Below, piece by piece: positions 1 through 9,118 of a DNA stretch of 64,000 bases. The notes under the pieces are model-generated. The model was given only the letters and a program-made list of their open reading frames with translations. It made no database searches and had not been told where the DNA came from. This stretch comes from Chitinophaga pinensis DSM 2588 (GTDB taxonomy: Bacteria; Bacteroidota; Bacteroidia; Chitinophagales; Chitinophagaceae), in assembly GCF_000024005.1 (NCBI RefSeq), contig NC_013132.1, positions 5,884,001 through 5,948,000 on the forward strand. The letters run 5' to 3'. The position numbers and the translations under genes are program-made. How positions within the stretch are numbered: position 1 is the stretch's first letter; the number at the start of each line of letters is the position of its first letter.

Positions 1-1
1 A

Positions 2-214
2 ACGATCCCTGTCGTATCAGAAAGAGGTTTGCTGATCGTGAGTATTGCAGTTTGTGGTTTCGCCAACTTCAGCAGTGTAGGTATGCAGATCGGTGGTATT
101 GGTGTACTTGCACCAGAAAGACGTGCCGACCTTGCTTCTCTTGGGTTGAAAGCACTCTTCTGCGGAACCCTGGCATCTTATCTGTCGGCGACGATTGCCG
201 GCATACTTATCTAA
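2..214 (+). CDS. Nucleoside permease (CNT/NupC family), C-terminal fragment
   Basis: Only the last 70 codons are inside the window; the gene begins upstream of base 1. The peptide contains CGFANFSSVGMQIGGIG followed by LAPERRADLASLGLKAL and a final hydrophobic helix. This is the characteristic C-terminal block of concentrative (Na+ or H+ coupled) nucleoside transporters of the inner membrane. The FANFSS segment belongs to the conserved transport core in that family. A TAA stop is followed within 3 nt by an AATT-rich repeat and then a terminator. Substrate range cannot be judged from this fragment. Confidence 0.85.
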   Translation, partial: TIPVVSERGLLIVSIAVCGFANFSSVGMQIGGIGVLAPERRADLASLGLKALFCGTLASYLSATIAGILI

Positions 215-400
215 TCAATTAAGAATTAGGAATTATCAATTAAGAATTATTATATAAAAGAGCGTCCCGTAAATGGTCGACGCTTTTTTTATTCAGAACG
301 TCGTAATTCGTAATTAATCTTTCTTTCCACCAGCCATTAATATATCCCCAGCACTCACATCCCACAGGAATTCCTAATTCTTAATTCCTAATTCCTAATT
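215..400. repeat. AATT-rich inverted-repeat element, copy 1
   Basis: The left arm (217-234) reads AATTAAGAATTAGGAATT. The right arm (369-400) contains its reverse complement plus extra AATTCCT units. The pair encloses the terminator at 261-290. The left arm begins 3 nt after the stop codon of the transporter gene. Related arm pairs occur near 8.9, 13.1, 32.0 and 55.5 kb. Confidence 0.6.
261..290 (+). terminator. Intrinsic terminator of the nucleoside transporter gene
   Basis: AGCGTC (261-266) pairs with GACGCT (279-284) across a 12-nt loop. A seven-T run follows at 284-290. It lies 47 nt after the transporter stop codon. Confidence 0.7.
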
Positions 401-405
401 GACAC

Positions 406-453
406 AAAAATCCGCCTTATCTTCTACCGGACACCGGTAAGATGATAAGGCGG
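406..453 (-). terminator. Intrinsic terminator of the DUF4259 gene
   Basis: CCGCCTTATC (412-421) pairs with GATAAGGCGG (444-453), with a nested CCGG/CCGG pair in the loop. On the minus strand the stem is followed by ATTTTTG. It sits about 30 nt past the stop of the minus-strand gene. Confidence 0.7.
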
Positions 454-483
454 AGCTCTTTTATAGTCTTAGTCAGCCAGAAC

Positions 484-882
484 TTAGAAATTCAATCTCT
501 TCAGCAAGTCAGCTATTACAGCATCCCAGCTTTCGTATTGTCCTTCTTCAGTTCTTACTTCTTTCATTTCAGATGTAGTCCTGATCTTTTCTACTACAGA
601 AATAGCCAGTTTACGGAGTGCCGGAGTAGCCAGCAGGTTCAGTGAATCCAGATGATCCAGCGGATCTTCAGGGAAATCGTCACTCGCTCTGCCGGATAGT
701 GCTGCTACAACCTCTGCAGCCGCCAGTGCGTCTTCACATTCTGATGTATCCAGTACACCATCTTTGGCCAGTGAGAACTGCAAAGTGTCGGCTACCATGC
801 CGCCATCTTTGTTGTCCATCATTTCAAATACCCAATCTTGAGAGCCATCATTTTCGAAGTTTCTGGTACCCCATGTGCCCAT
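484..882 (-). CDS. DUF4259 domain-containing protein
   Basis: A 132-residue soluble acidic protein. It opens with MGTWGTRNFENDGSQDWVFEM, which matches the start of DUF4259 proteins (MG-WG--F-ND-A-DW). The middle is alanine-rich and helical (EDALAAAEVVAALSG) and the C-terminus carries an ESWDAVIADLLKRL helix. DUF4259 has no established biochemical function; members are often small single-domain cytosolic proteins. It sits 35 nt downstream of smc on the same strand and may be read with it, then ends at its own terminator. There is no signal peptide or metal motif. The family call is good, the function is unknown. Confidence 0.75.
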   Translation of the reverse strand: MGTWGTRNFENDGSQDWVFEMMDNKDGGMVADTLQFSLAKDGVLDTSECEDALAAAEVVAALSGRASDDFPEDPLDHLDSLNLLATPALRKLAISVVEKIRTTSEMKEVRTEEGQYESWDAVIADLLKRLNF

Positions 883-917
883 GATATGTAATTTTTTGGT
901 TTGCTTTATTGATTAAC

Positions 918-3900
918 TTAGTTAAGACTTCTGAAATCCACAGGTACCAGTTTGCTTACGCCTGGTTCCTGCATGGTTACCCCGTAGATCACATCCACAG
1001 CTGCCATTGTCTGCTTGTTATGCGTTACAATGATGAACTGGGAATTGTCAGAGAACTTACGGATCATGTTTGTGAATTTACCTACGTTGGCATCGTCCAG
1101 CGGAGCATCCACCTCATCGAGGATACAGAATGGCGCCGGTTTGATCAGGTAAATAGCAAACAGCAGTGCTGTAGCTGTCAGTGTCTTTTCTCCTCCACTC
1201 AGCTGTGTAATGGCAGCCGGACGTTTACCCTTAGGTTTGGCAATAATCTCGATACCTGTATCTGCCAGGTTCTCGGGATCATTCAATATCATATCACACT
1301 GGTCTTCTTCGGTGAACAATGCCTTGAATACACGTACGAAGTTTTCCTTTACCTGGTTGAACGTATCGAGGAATTTTTGGTTAGCTGTCGCTTCTACTTC
1401 CTGGATCGTTGCCATCAGGGACTCTTTCGCAGTTACCAGATCCGTCTTTTGTTCCAGAATGAACTCGTAACGTTTCTTCATTTCCTGGTAAGCCTCGATA
1501 GCTGTCGGGTTGATCTCACCCATGTTCTCCAGTCGCTTCTTGAGTCTTTCGGCACTACCCTGCAGTTCATCTACCGGTAAAGCAGAACTACGCTGTTCAT
1601 CGATAATCTCATCCAGATTCACTTTAAACTCTACGCTCAACCTTTCCTTCATGGATGCCAGTTGCAATTTAAGCTCATTCACCTTATCCTTAATCACTGT
1701 CAGCGACTGCTCCAGCTGTTCTTTTGCACGTTGACGTGCGCGGAGTGTCGTTTCTTTTTCCTGCAACTGGTTACGGAAGTTGTAATATTCCTGGTCCTTT
1801 TCGTTCAGCTCTTTCTCTTCTTCTTCCTTTTTGCGGAACAGGTCAATCAGACCATCTTCCGCTGTTCCCAGCTTTTCTTCTGCTGCAGCGATATTGGCTA
1901 CAGCGTCTTCCAGCTGGGACTTATTACTGGTGATCTGGGTATGCAGATCAGACAATTGCTTGCGTTTAAAATCCAGTTCCTGCCTCAAAGCCTGTACTTT
2001 ACTCTGCTGACGGGTATGTTGCAGGTTCTGATTATTGAACTGCACATTCGCCTGGTTAAACTGTTGCTCTGCGTCGGCGGCTGCTTTTTCCGCTGCCACA
2101 ATACTATCCTGCAAAGCGAATACCTTTTCGTTCAGCTCTTCCAGTTCTTCCCTTACACCTTTAATACTGTCCTGGTTTGCCTCAAGAGAATCCTGCATTT
2201 CCAGCAGTCGCTTGTCCCCTGATTCAACAAGTTGACGGAAGTTTTCAATACGGTTCTGCAATCCGAACACCTGATTATTTAACTGGTTGATCTTCTCGCG
2301 GGCAGCATTGATCTTATTCTCGTTCAACTGTGTGTTATATCCGAGTACCTGGTTGTGTTTCTCCTGGATCTGATGACGCAGGGAAGCAACTACTTCTTCC
2401 AGCGCTTTGATCTCTTCATCCAGTTTCTCCAGGTTTTTGGCACGGCCCAGTTTCTTTCCTTCGAATAATCCGACGGATCCACCGCTAAAACTGTACCGAC
2501 CACGATTCATTCTGCCACTCTTTTCAATGACGAGTACATCCTGGTCTGCCAGCTGGTCGAACTCCAAGATGCTGATATCATCTGCAATGAATACTTTCCC
2601 AAGCAGATAATTCCCCAATCCTTTATAACGTTCTTCCAGTTCTACGACTTCAAGCGCCGGAATGGAACCCGGAGGCGCAGCCGGATGACCGTTCTGCTGA
2701 TGGAACTGATCGAGAATAAAGAAGTTGGCTTTACCCTTTTTGTTGGTATCGAGCAAACGGATTGCCTGAATAGCTTCTGCCGCGTTATTTACAACATAGT
2801 AGTTGAGATAAGGTTCAAGCAGGTTTTCTACGCAGGTACGATATTCTTCCTTACAGAAAAAGATATCACTGAGGATAGGAGCCGCATTGTTCCACTCCGT
2901 ATTCTTTTTCAGGAATTTGATACTCTCTGGATAACCTTCAAGGCTGTCCACGAGCGATTTTAGGAGGTCATATTCGTTCTTCTTCTGGTCCAGGGTACGG
3001 TTCTCGTCCACGAGTCTGTCACGCAGCCCTTCTATCTCTCCCTGGGTCGCCAGTATTTTTCCTTTCGTTTCTTCCTGGAAAGCGATCATATCTTCCAGAT
3101 CGGCTTTCTGATCCTGCAGGGTTTCGTGCAATATCACCTTCTCTTCTTCCAGTTGGGTGATCTGTTGCAGACGTCCGGCTTTTTCTTCCTGCAACTGCTG
3201 AATGCTGCGCTGGAGGTTTTGCACGGAAGTATCTGCCACCGCTACTTTCTTTTCAGCCTCAAACTGCTGGCGTTGCCATTGTTGCTGATCGCGACGCTGG
3301 TTTTCCAGGGACAGTTTTTTCTGGTTGAAGACTTCTTTCTTTTCTTCCACCATATCCTGCAAGCCTTCCAGCTGGTCCTGCAAAGTCTCAAAAGCTTCCT
3401 GCTCCTCCTCTACCTGTGTGGAGGTAAAAGAGATTGAATCTGTGAGTCCTTGTAATTGCCCTTCTGCGTTGGACAGGAACTGGCTGATATTGCGCTCTCT
3501 TTCCTTCAGGTAAGTGAGCTGCTGGCTGGCCAGGTTCTTATCATTCTCCTTGGTACGGATGGTAGAAACGAGTTCGTTGAAAGATTTCTGCAATACCTGC
3601 AGCTCTCTTTCTTTCGCTACGAAATGCAGCTTATCTTCTTCCACACTGGCTTCGGCAGCAGTTATCTCTGTTTCCAGAGCGAGTTTCTTGTCGCTTTCCG
3701 CCTGTTGTTCATCTGTCAGTTCTTTAAAAGTGACATTGAATCCTTCCAGGGCGGCTTTCGCGAGCTCGATACTGACTTCGCGGTATTCTTTCTTCACCTC
3801 ATAGAAGCGTTCCGCCTTACGGGCCTGGGCTTCCAGGGTTTTTAAGTTGTTGTTGATTTCAAAGAGCAGGTCCTCAATACGGTTCAGGTCTCCTTCGGTT

Positions 3901-4448
3901 GCCTCCAGTTTGGATTTGGCTTCCTTTTTACGGGTTTTGTAAATGGAGATACCTGCGGCCTGTTCCAGCATACGCCGGCGGCTGTTCTCTTTATCTTTAA
4001 TAATATCATCCACCATACCCAGTTCGATGATGGCATACGAATCCGTGCTGACACCGGTATCCATAAACAGGTTATGGATATCTTTGAGGCGGCAGGCCAC
4101 ATCGTTCAGGCGATATTCACTATCGCCGTTCTTGTAAAACTTACGGGTAATGGTAACGGTGGTAAACTCGGTTGGCAGTACATTGCGGGTGTTCTCAAAC
4201 GTCAGACTCACTTCAGCCATACCACTGGCCGAGCGTGTTTTGGAGCCATTAAACACAAGACCAGACTGATTCTCCGAACGGAGATTACTGATCTTATGCT
4301 CCCCGATCACCCAGCGGATGGAGTCGATAATATTACTTTTGCCGCAGCCGTTGGGGCCTATAACCCCTGTTACCCCTTCGTCGAAGTGTAATACGGTTTT
4401 GTCAGCAAAGCTTTTGAAGCCTTTGATTTCTAATGTTTTTAAACGCAC
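918..4448 (-). CDS. smc: Chromosome segregation ATPase SMC
   Basis: A full-length SMC of 1176 residues, the usual size. The N-terminal ABC half has Walker A GPNGCGKS at residues 31-38. Long coiled coil runs from about 170 to 500 and from about 660 to 1000, interrupted by a hinge domain near 505-640. The C-terminal half carries the signature QLSGGEKT near residue 1084 and Walker B CILDEVDAPLDD near 1110. SMC dimers compact and segregate newly replicated chromosomes with kleisin partners; scpA and scpB are not in this window. The start codon ATG at 4446-4448 gives the standard MRLKTLEIKGFKSFADKT beginning. It is divergent from the FUSC gene. Confidence 0.97.
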   Translation of the reverse strand: MRLKTLEIKGFKSFADKTVLHFDEGVTGVIGPNGCGKSNIIDSIRWVIGEHKISNLRSENQSGLVFNGSKTRSASGMAEVSLTFENTRNVLPTEFTTVTITRKFYKNGDSEYRLNDVACRLKDIHNLFMDTGVSTDSYAIIELGMVDDIIKDKENSRRRMLEQAAGISIYKTRKKEAKSKLEATEGDLNRIEDLLFEINNNLKTLEAQARKAERFYEVKKEYREVSIELAKAALEGFNVTFKELTDEQQAESDKKLALETEITAAEASVEEDKLHFVAKERELQVLQKSFNELVSTIRTKENDKNLASQQLTYLKERERNISQFLSNAEGQLQGLTDSISFTSTQVEEEQEAFETLQDQLEGLQDMVEEKKEVFNQKKLSLENQRRDQQQWQRQQFEAEKKVAVADTSVQNLQRSIQQLQEEKAGRLQQITQLEEEKVILHETLQDQKADLEDMIAFQEETKGKILATQGEIEGLRDRLVDENRTLDQKKNEYDLLKSLVDSLEGYPESIKFLKKNTEWNNAAPILSDIFFCKEEYRTCVENLLEPYLNYYVVNNAAEAIQAIRLLDTNKKGKANFFILDQFHQQNGHPAAPPGSIPALEVVELEERYKGLGNYLLGKVFIADDISILEFDQLADQDVLVIEKSGRMNRGRYSFSGGSVGLFEGKKLGRAKNLEKLDEEIKALEEVVASLRHQIQEKHNQVLGYNTQLNENKINAAREKINQLNNQVFGLQNRIENFRQLVESGDKRLLEMQDSLEANQDSIKGVREELEELNEKVFALQDSIVAAEKAAADAEQQFNQANVQFNNQNLQHTRQQSKVQALRQELDFKRKQLSDLHTQITSNKSQLEDAVANIAAAEEKLGTAEDGLIDLFRKKEEEEKELNEKDQEYYNFRNQLQEKETTLRARQRAKEQLEQSLTVIKDKVNELKLQLASMKERLSVEFKVNLDEIIDEQRSSALPVDELQGSAERLKKRLENMGEINPTAIEAYQEMKKRYEFILEQKTDLVTAKESLMATIQEVEATANQKFLDTFNQVKENFVRVFKALFTEEDQCDMILNDPENLADTGIEIIAKPKGKRPAAITQLSGGEKTLTATALLFAIYLIKPAPFCILDEVDAPLDDANVGKFTNMIRKFSDNSQFIIVTHNKQTMAAVDVIYGVTMQEPGVSKLVPVDFRSLN

Positions 4449-4477
4449 AATTGCTTCGCTTTGTTTTTTTAAGCCGT

Positions 4478-4485
4478 CAAAGATA
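4478..4485 (-). promoter_or_regulatory. Candidate -7 box for smc
   Basis: On the minus strand the bases read TATCTTTG, a match to the Bacteroidota TAnnTTTG box, 30 nt upstream of the smc ATG. No clear -33 element was found. Confidence 0.4.
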
Positions 4486-4800
4486 ACTATGATTTCTCTT
4501 AATTCTAGCCAGGATTTACCTTATAATACTATAATAATGCATTTTTACCGGATTATTTATCTCCTTTTTCTGATTATCAGGATTTTATTCCGGTAAGGTT
4601 ATCTTTAATTTTCCAAAGAAAACAGTAATTTATCAGACAACCATGTCCCGGTAAAAATTTAATTATACACAGTTGTGCATAAATTGCGGCCCGAAAGCTG
4701 GGCATTATTGCATACAATCGGCCACCAGTGTCGTTATAGGCGCATATTTTACCGGAATAACGTAAACAGCATTGTGCTGTAACCGGGTAACAGCATTCTT

Positions 4801-4829
4801 TTTGCGTATCAGCGATTTAAATAACTTTG
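4801..4829 (+). promoter_or_regulatory. Candidate promoter of the FUSC-family gene
   Basis: TTTG at 4801-4804 and TAACTTTG at 4822-4829, separated by 17 bp, match the Bacteroidota -33 TTTG and -7 TAnnTTTG consensus. The ATG follows 19 nt after the -7 box. Confidence 0.55.
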
Positions 4830-4848
4830 CATATATCAAAATTTCCAG

Positions 4849-7089
4849 ATGCGGCATTGGATTCAGGAAGTCAGGAATTTCATCTATAGTTATCATTTCA
4901 GTACCGGTTTACGTACGACCATTAGTGTGGTAGTGCCTTCTATCGTATTTTCCATGATGGGCGACCTGCCAATGGGTATAGTAGCCTCGCTGGGCGCGTT
5001 GGCTACGGCCCTGTCAGACGTACCTGGTACCGCGTTGCATAAACGCAATGGCATTCTGACTGCCATCGCCTTTATCTTCCTGACCGCCCTGGGCACTTCT
5101 CTGATCTCACCCTACCCATTATTGATGACCGGCTGGATACTGGCCTGTTGTTTTGCCAATGGGATGCTGCTGGTCTACGGTAACCGTGGCGGCAACATCG
5201 GCATCGCCTGTATGCTGGTAATGGTTTCTATCCTCGGTGAAAACCCCGTAGGACCAGCAGAAGCCTTCCTGCACTGCCTGGTCATTCTGGGTGGCAGCAT
5301 CTGGTACGGCTTCCTCGCCCTCCTGCTCTGGCAGATACGGCCCTACCTCAGCGTACAGCAGACCCTTGCGGAATGTATCATGGAAACGGCCCACTACCTT
5401 GAAGAAAGAGCCGGCTTCTATGCCAAAGACGCTCATAAGAACTTTGACGAGATCTATAAGTCCGTACTGGCTCAGCAGGTGATCGTCAGTGAAAAGCAGG
5501 AAGCCGTACGCGAACTGCTGCTCAAACGCCGTTCCGCTCAGCAAGGCTCTACCAGTATCAATAAAAGCATGGTGCTGATCTTTATGGATATTGTGGACCT
5601 CCAGGAACAGATTATGGCCTCCCAGACCGACTATCTGGCCCTCCACAATGATTTTGGCAGTATGGATATCCTGGAAAAATTCCATACGCTGATCCAGGAG
5701 TTTACCGGCGAACTGGAGCTGATTGCCACAGCGGTGGCCGCCGGACAAAGATCCCTTCCCCGTGCTAACCTTCGTCATGAAATAGATAAGGTACAACATG
5801 CCATAGCCGATATCCGTAAAACGATGCCGACCCTGAAAGAGCGTACCAAACTGCTTACGCTCACCAATATCCTGCACAACCTGCAGGACATGACACAGCG
5901 TATATATAACCTGCACCGCCTCACCAGACTGGAAAGGGTAAAAGACGAAGTGATCGATCCCCGTTTACAACTGGCCAGCTTTACCACCCGCAACCGCTAC
6001 GACGTAGAACCGCTGGTAAACAACCTGACCTTTGAATCGCATATCTTCCGTCACGCATTACGTGTCAGCATCGCTGCCGTCACCGGCTATTTACTTGGAC
6101 AGGTATTCCACCTGGACAGGGTATACTGGATACTGCTGACCATCGTCGTCATCCTGAAACCGGGTTTCGGTATCAGTAAGGCCAGAAGCTATCAGCGTAT
6201 TATCGGCACGATCACCGGCGCACTTTTTGCCGCCGCCGTATTATACCTCACGGCCAATACTACCGTCATTTTTATCCTGATGCTGATCTGTATCCTTGGA
6301 GCTTATAGTTTTATGACCCAGCAGTATACGCTCAGTGTCTTCTTTGTAACACCATTTGTCATATTCCTTTTGCATTTCCTGCACCCTGCGCACCTGCAGA
6401 ATGCTGAACTGCGTGTACTGGATACCTTCATCGGCGTCAGCATCGCCTTCCTGGCCAGTTTACTGTTGTGGCCCAGCTGGGAACACAACTATCTGCCCAG
6501 TCACATGAGCAAGATGGTAAAAGATAATGCCCGTTACCTGGATCATGTAATGCGCCTGTATACCGACAGGGAGTTTGTAATGAACGATTATAAACTGGCG
6601 AGAAAAGACACCAACGTCAGTGCCGCTAACCTTATGTCAGCCTTTCAGCGTATGCTCTCAGAACCTAAAAGCAAACAGATACATGGTTCTGAAGTTTATC
6701 ATTTTGTGGTGCTGAACCACTCCCTGATGTCGCACATTGCGGCGATGGCCAACTATGGGATGCTGCATGGGGTACATTATCCTAAACCGGAATATAAACT
6801 GCTCAATAATTATCTGCAGCAGCATTTCAGCTGTATTGTCGGTTTGATAGATGATCCGGCAACAAAAACTACACCGCCGCCGACCAATATGGAGGCATTG
6901 GAAACGCTGGATATTGAACTGGAAAAGCTGTATCAGCTCAGACAACAGGAGATCAATGATGGCAAAGGAGAAACCCCTGTGAGGGAAGATATGCTGGAAA
7001 CGAAGATGGTCCGCGATCAGTTAAATGCGATGTTCTCGCTGCTGAAAGACATGAAGAAAACGATTGATAAAACAATTAAACATCCATAG
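4849..7089 (+). CDS. FUSC-family inner-membrane protein (YccS/YhfK-like)
   Basis: A 746-residue protein with two hydrophobic blocks, about residues 20-175 and 395-540. Each is followed by a soluble, helix-rich cytoplasmic region. This duplicated layout is that of the FUSC/YccS family, related to the fusaric acid resistance and p-hydroxybenzoate efflux proteins (AaeB) and to aluminium-activated malate transporters. The second block begins HALRVSIAAVTGYLLGQVF and contains ILLTIVVILKPGFG, a typical FUSC_2 pattern. It probably sits in the inner membrane and may export aromatic acids or similar compounds, but the substrate is not shown here. It is a single-gene unit with its own promoter and a strong terminator after it. 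Confidence 0.85.
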   Translation: MRHWIQEVRNFIYSYHFSTGLRTTISVVVPSIVFSMMGDLPMGIVASLGALATALSDVPGTALHKRNGILTAIAFIFLTALGTSLISPYPLLMTGWILACCFANGMLLVYGNRGGNIGIACMLVMVSILGENPVGPAEAFLHCLVILGGSIWYGFLALLLWQIRPYLSVQQTLAECIMETAHYLEERAGFYAKDAHKNFDEIYKSVLAQQVIVSEKQEAVRELLLKRRSAQQGSTSINKSMVLIFMDIVDLQEQIMASQTDYLALHNDFGSMDILEKFHTLIQEFTGELELIATAVAAGQRSLPRANLRHEIDKVQHAIADIRKTMPTLKERTKLLTLTNILHNLQDMTQRIYNLHRLTRLERVKDEVIDPRLQLASFTTRNRYDVEPLVNNLTFESHIFRHALRVSIAAVTGYLLGQVFHLDRVYWILLTIVVILKPGFGISKARSYQRIIGTITGALFAAAVLYLTANTTVIFILMLICILGAYSFMTQQYTLSVFFVTPFVIFLLHFLHPAHLQNAELRVLDTFIGVSIAFLASLLLWPSWEHNYLPSHMSKMVKDNARYLDHVMRLYTDREFVMNDYKLARKDTNVSAANLMSAFQRMLSEPKSKQIHGSEVYHFVVLNHSLMSHIAAMANYGMLHGVHYPKPEYKLLNNYLQQHFSCIVGLIDDPATKTTPPPTNMEALETLDIELEKLYQLRQQEINDGKGETPVREDMLETKMVRDQLNAMFSLLKDMKKTIDKTIKHP

Positions 7090-7098
7090 AAAGAAAAG

Positions 7099-7123
7099 GC
7101 GCTTTCACCGTTTAATGAAGCGC
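7099..7123 (+). terminator. Weak hairpin after the FUSC gene
   Basis: GCGCTT (7099-7104) pairs with AAGCGC (7118-7123), followed by TTTATAG. It is a weak stem just before the stronger terminator at 7177-7216. Confidence 0.4.
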
Positions 7124-7176
7124 TTTATAGTAGTTATACAATTAATGAAGAAAAGACAATTATAACTCATTCATAT

Positions 7177-7216
7177 AAAAAAAGCGGCGATGGGTTGTCC
7201 CATCGCCGCTTTTTTT
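7177..7216. terminator. Strong bidirectional terminator
   Basis: A perfect 18-bp stem (7177-7194 with 7199-7216) around a TTGT loop, with seven A on one side and seven T on the other. It can end transcription of both the FUSC gene (+) and bshC (-), which converge here. Confidence 0.92.
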
Positions 7217-7255
7217 ATATGTAATAAAGGCATTTACAATGCTATCACCTTTTGA

Positions 7256-8851
7256 TTAATCCTGATAAATAATCCCGAACTGATCTGACAGGGGGTCCAT
7301 TTTCTCCAATATCAGATCAAAGAACGCAGGTCCCATTGTTACATACCACGGCATAAAGTTTTCCTTTCTTTCCTGTAAGGAATTTGCCGGGAAAAGCCTG
7401 GACTTCAGGGTACGGATCTGCTCCGACTGCCAGGTGAATTTCTTCTTCTCTGCCCGCAGGAACTTATGCTCCAGTTTACCGATTGATTTTACTGCTCTTG
7501 TACGTTCAGCGCCTACACTTGCTTCCAGTGTTACATCAATACTTCCTGCTTTTAGTACCAGGTCGTCAAACAGTTTCTCGATGGCCGTATATTCATCTTT
7601 CAGCACCAGGGCTGCATTCGTATGTTCCTGTACGAAACGGGTGATCAGTTCTTCCGGATCTTCAAACAGATCGGTAACAGATAGGCCCAGTTTCTGTAAA
7701 CGTTGCTGAGAATTAGCATCTGTCAACAGGAAAGAGTTACGCAACAGCAACACCGGGTAAGGCACTTTATAGTGTTCGAACAACTGCTGTAATTCCAGCC
7801 AGTAAGCAATCTCACCGCCGCCGCCAATAAAGGCGATATTTGGGAGGATTGTTTCCTGGAGCATACCACGCAGGATTACATTCGGACTAAAGCGCTCCGG
7901 ATATTCTTCCAGTTCCTTTTCCAATTGTGCTGCTGTAAACTCTACCGGCAGGTGCAATACTTTCCAGATATCGCCCACTTTCACGATGCGTTCACGGGAG
8001 GTTTCAGTCAGATAGAACAGGTTGATCTCACGGGGATTCGCCTGTACTTTATGATGCTTAGATAGCTTTGCTATGGTCTCATTAACGATATCAAAGGAAC
8101 GCTGGTGAAACAGCTCGTCCCGCATCACCGGTACGTAGAGCTGCTTCAGTTTCGGAGAATCCGGTACCAGTATCACCAGTCCGTATCTGCCAAACAGTTC
8201 GTTTACCAGGTAAAGCGTTGCTTCCTGGATATTCTTATGTCCGAGATACGCCTTTTCTAAAAGGGCGATCAGTTCATCGGCATAAGGGCCGTATCCCAGG
8301 GCTTTTTTCACCGCTGCGATCAGGTCCTCAAATCCTTCCGGTTGCATACGACCTACTGCTCCCTGTTGCGCCGTTGGCCAGTTGATCGTCTTACCATCAA
8401 TGTAAACATGTCCCAGTTCATCCAGGTCGGCATCTTCACTACCCATATAGTAGACAGGCACAAAGTTATACTTTGGATACTCCGACCTGAGCTGATCAGC
8501 TAACTTTATGGTTTGCAATATCTTATAGGCGAAGTATAAATAACCGGTGAAGATGTTGGGCTGGTGTGCGGTGGTGATGGTGAAGGTCTGCTGATCCAGC
8601 AGGCTTTCAATATTTTCTCGAACCTTATCGTTGATTTCCAGTTCTTTATATTGTTCCTGCAGGGCTGCTACCAGTACCTCCCTTTGCTGGGGGAAAGCCT
8701 TCTTAGCTTGTATAGCGGCCTCAAAATCAGGCTTTACAGGCGAATATTTGTAAAAGGGACGAAGATTAGGATGCTCGGCCAGAAAATCTGTTACCAATTG
8801 ATTGAAATACCCCGTCTTACAATACGGGATTCGACTTACAGGTTGCTCCAT
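7256..8851 (-). CDS. bshC: Putative cysteine ligase BshC (bacillithiol synthesis)
   Basis: A protein of 531 residues, the usual BshC length. BshC is the last enzyme of bacillithiol synthesis and adds cysteine to glucosaminyl-malate in the cytoplasm. Bacillithiol is the main low-molecular-weight thiol of many Firmicutes and Bacteroidota. Family features are the Rossmann-like core with TITTAHQPNIFTGYLYFAYKI near residue 92, VPVYYMGSEDADLDELGH near 132, and a C-terminal coiled coil. The ATG at 8849-8851 gives MEQPVSRIPY. The other bacillithiol genes (bshA, bshB) are not nearby, as is common. A candidate TACCTTCG -7 box lies at 8880-8887. Confidence 0.93.
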   Translation of the reverse strand: MEQPVSRIPYCKTGYFNQLVTDFLAEHPNLRPFYKYSPVKPDFEAAIQAKKAFPQQREVLVAALQEQYKELEINDKVRENIESLLDQQTFTITTAHQPNIFTGYLYFAYKILQTIKLADQLRSEYPKYNFVPVYYMGSEDADLDELGHVYIDGKTINWPTAQQGAVGRMQPEGFEDLIAAVKKALGYGPYADELIALLEKAYLGHKNIQEATLYLVNELFGRYGLVILVPDSPKLKQLYVPVMRDELFHQRSFDIVNETIAKLSKHHKVQANPREINLFYLTETSRERIVKVGDIWKVLHLPVEFTAAQLEKELEEYPERFSPNVILRGMLQETILPNIAFIGGGGEIAYWLELQQLFEHYKVPYPVLLLRNSFLLTDANSQQRLQKLGLSVTDLFEDPEELITRFVQEHTNAALVLKDEYTAIEKLFDDLVLKAGSIDVTLEASVGAERTRAVKSIGKLEHKFLRAEKKKFTWQSEQIRTLKSRLFPANSLQERKENFMPWYVTMGPAFFDLILEKMDPLSDQFGIIYQD

Positions 8852-8879
8852 ACGCTACGCTCGGATTCTTTTAGATGCA

Positions 8880-8887
8880 CGAAGGTA
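8880..8887 (-). promoter_or_regulatory. Candidate -7 box for bshC
   Basis: The minus strand reads TACCTTCG, one mismatch from TAnnTTTG, 28 nt upstream of the bshC ATG. The same octamer lies before the DUF72 gene at 12130-12137. Confidence 0.3.
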
Positions 8888-8907
8888 TGGAATGAATCGA
8901 GAATCGT

Positions 8908-9115
8908 CAATTAGTAATTACGAATGGCGAAAATCAATTATAATTAGGGATTAGAAATTAAGAATTAGGAATTTAAAAATAAAGAGGCGCTCCGATGTAT
9001 GAAGCGCCTCTCACTATTCAGAAAGTAATAATCAGTCATATATAATGCTTATTCATCTGCACTAGTCTCCGCCCATCTCCGCTGCATTTCCATTCTTAAT
9101 TCCTAATTCCAAATT
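8908..9115. repeat. AATT-rich inverted-repeat element, copy 2
   Basis: The left arm (about 8941-8973) contains AATTAAGAATTAGGAATT. The right arm (9091-9115) contains the complement, CTTAATTCCTAATTCC. Together they enclose the glgC terminator. The right arm ends 3 nt from the glgC stop codon. Same arrangement as copy 1. Confidence 0.6.
8974..9010 (-). terminator. Intrinsic terminator of the glgAC operon
   Basis: GAGGCGCT (8984-8991) pairs with AGCGCCTC (9003-9010). On the minus strand the stem is followed by TTTATTTTT. It lies about 110 nt beyond the glgC stop. Confidence 0.75.
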
Positions 9116-9118
9116 GGT

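Larger units (their letters stand above)
4449..4848. other. Divergent intergenic region smc / FUSC gene
   Basis: About 400 bp of AT-rich DNA between two divergent genes. It holds the candidate smc -7 box and a good promoter for the FUSC gene at its right end. CGGTAA/TTACCG pieces recur several times (for example near 4590, 4650 and 4750). No RNA gene or convincing small ORF was seen. Confidence 0.5.
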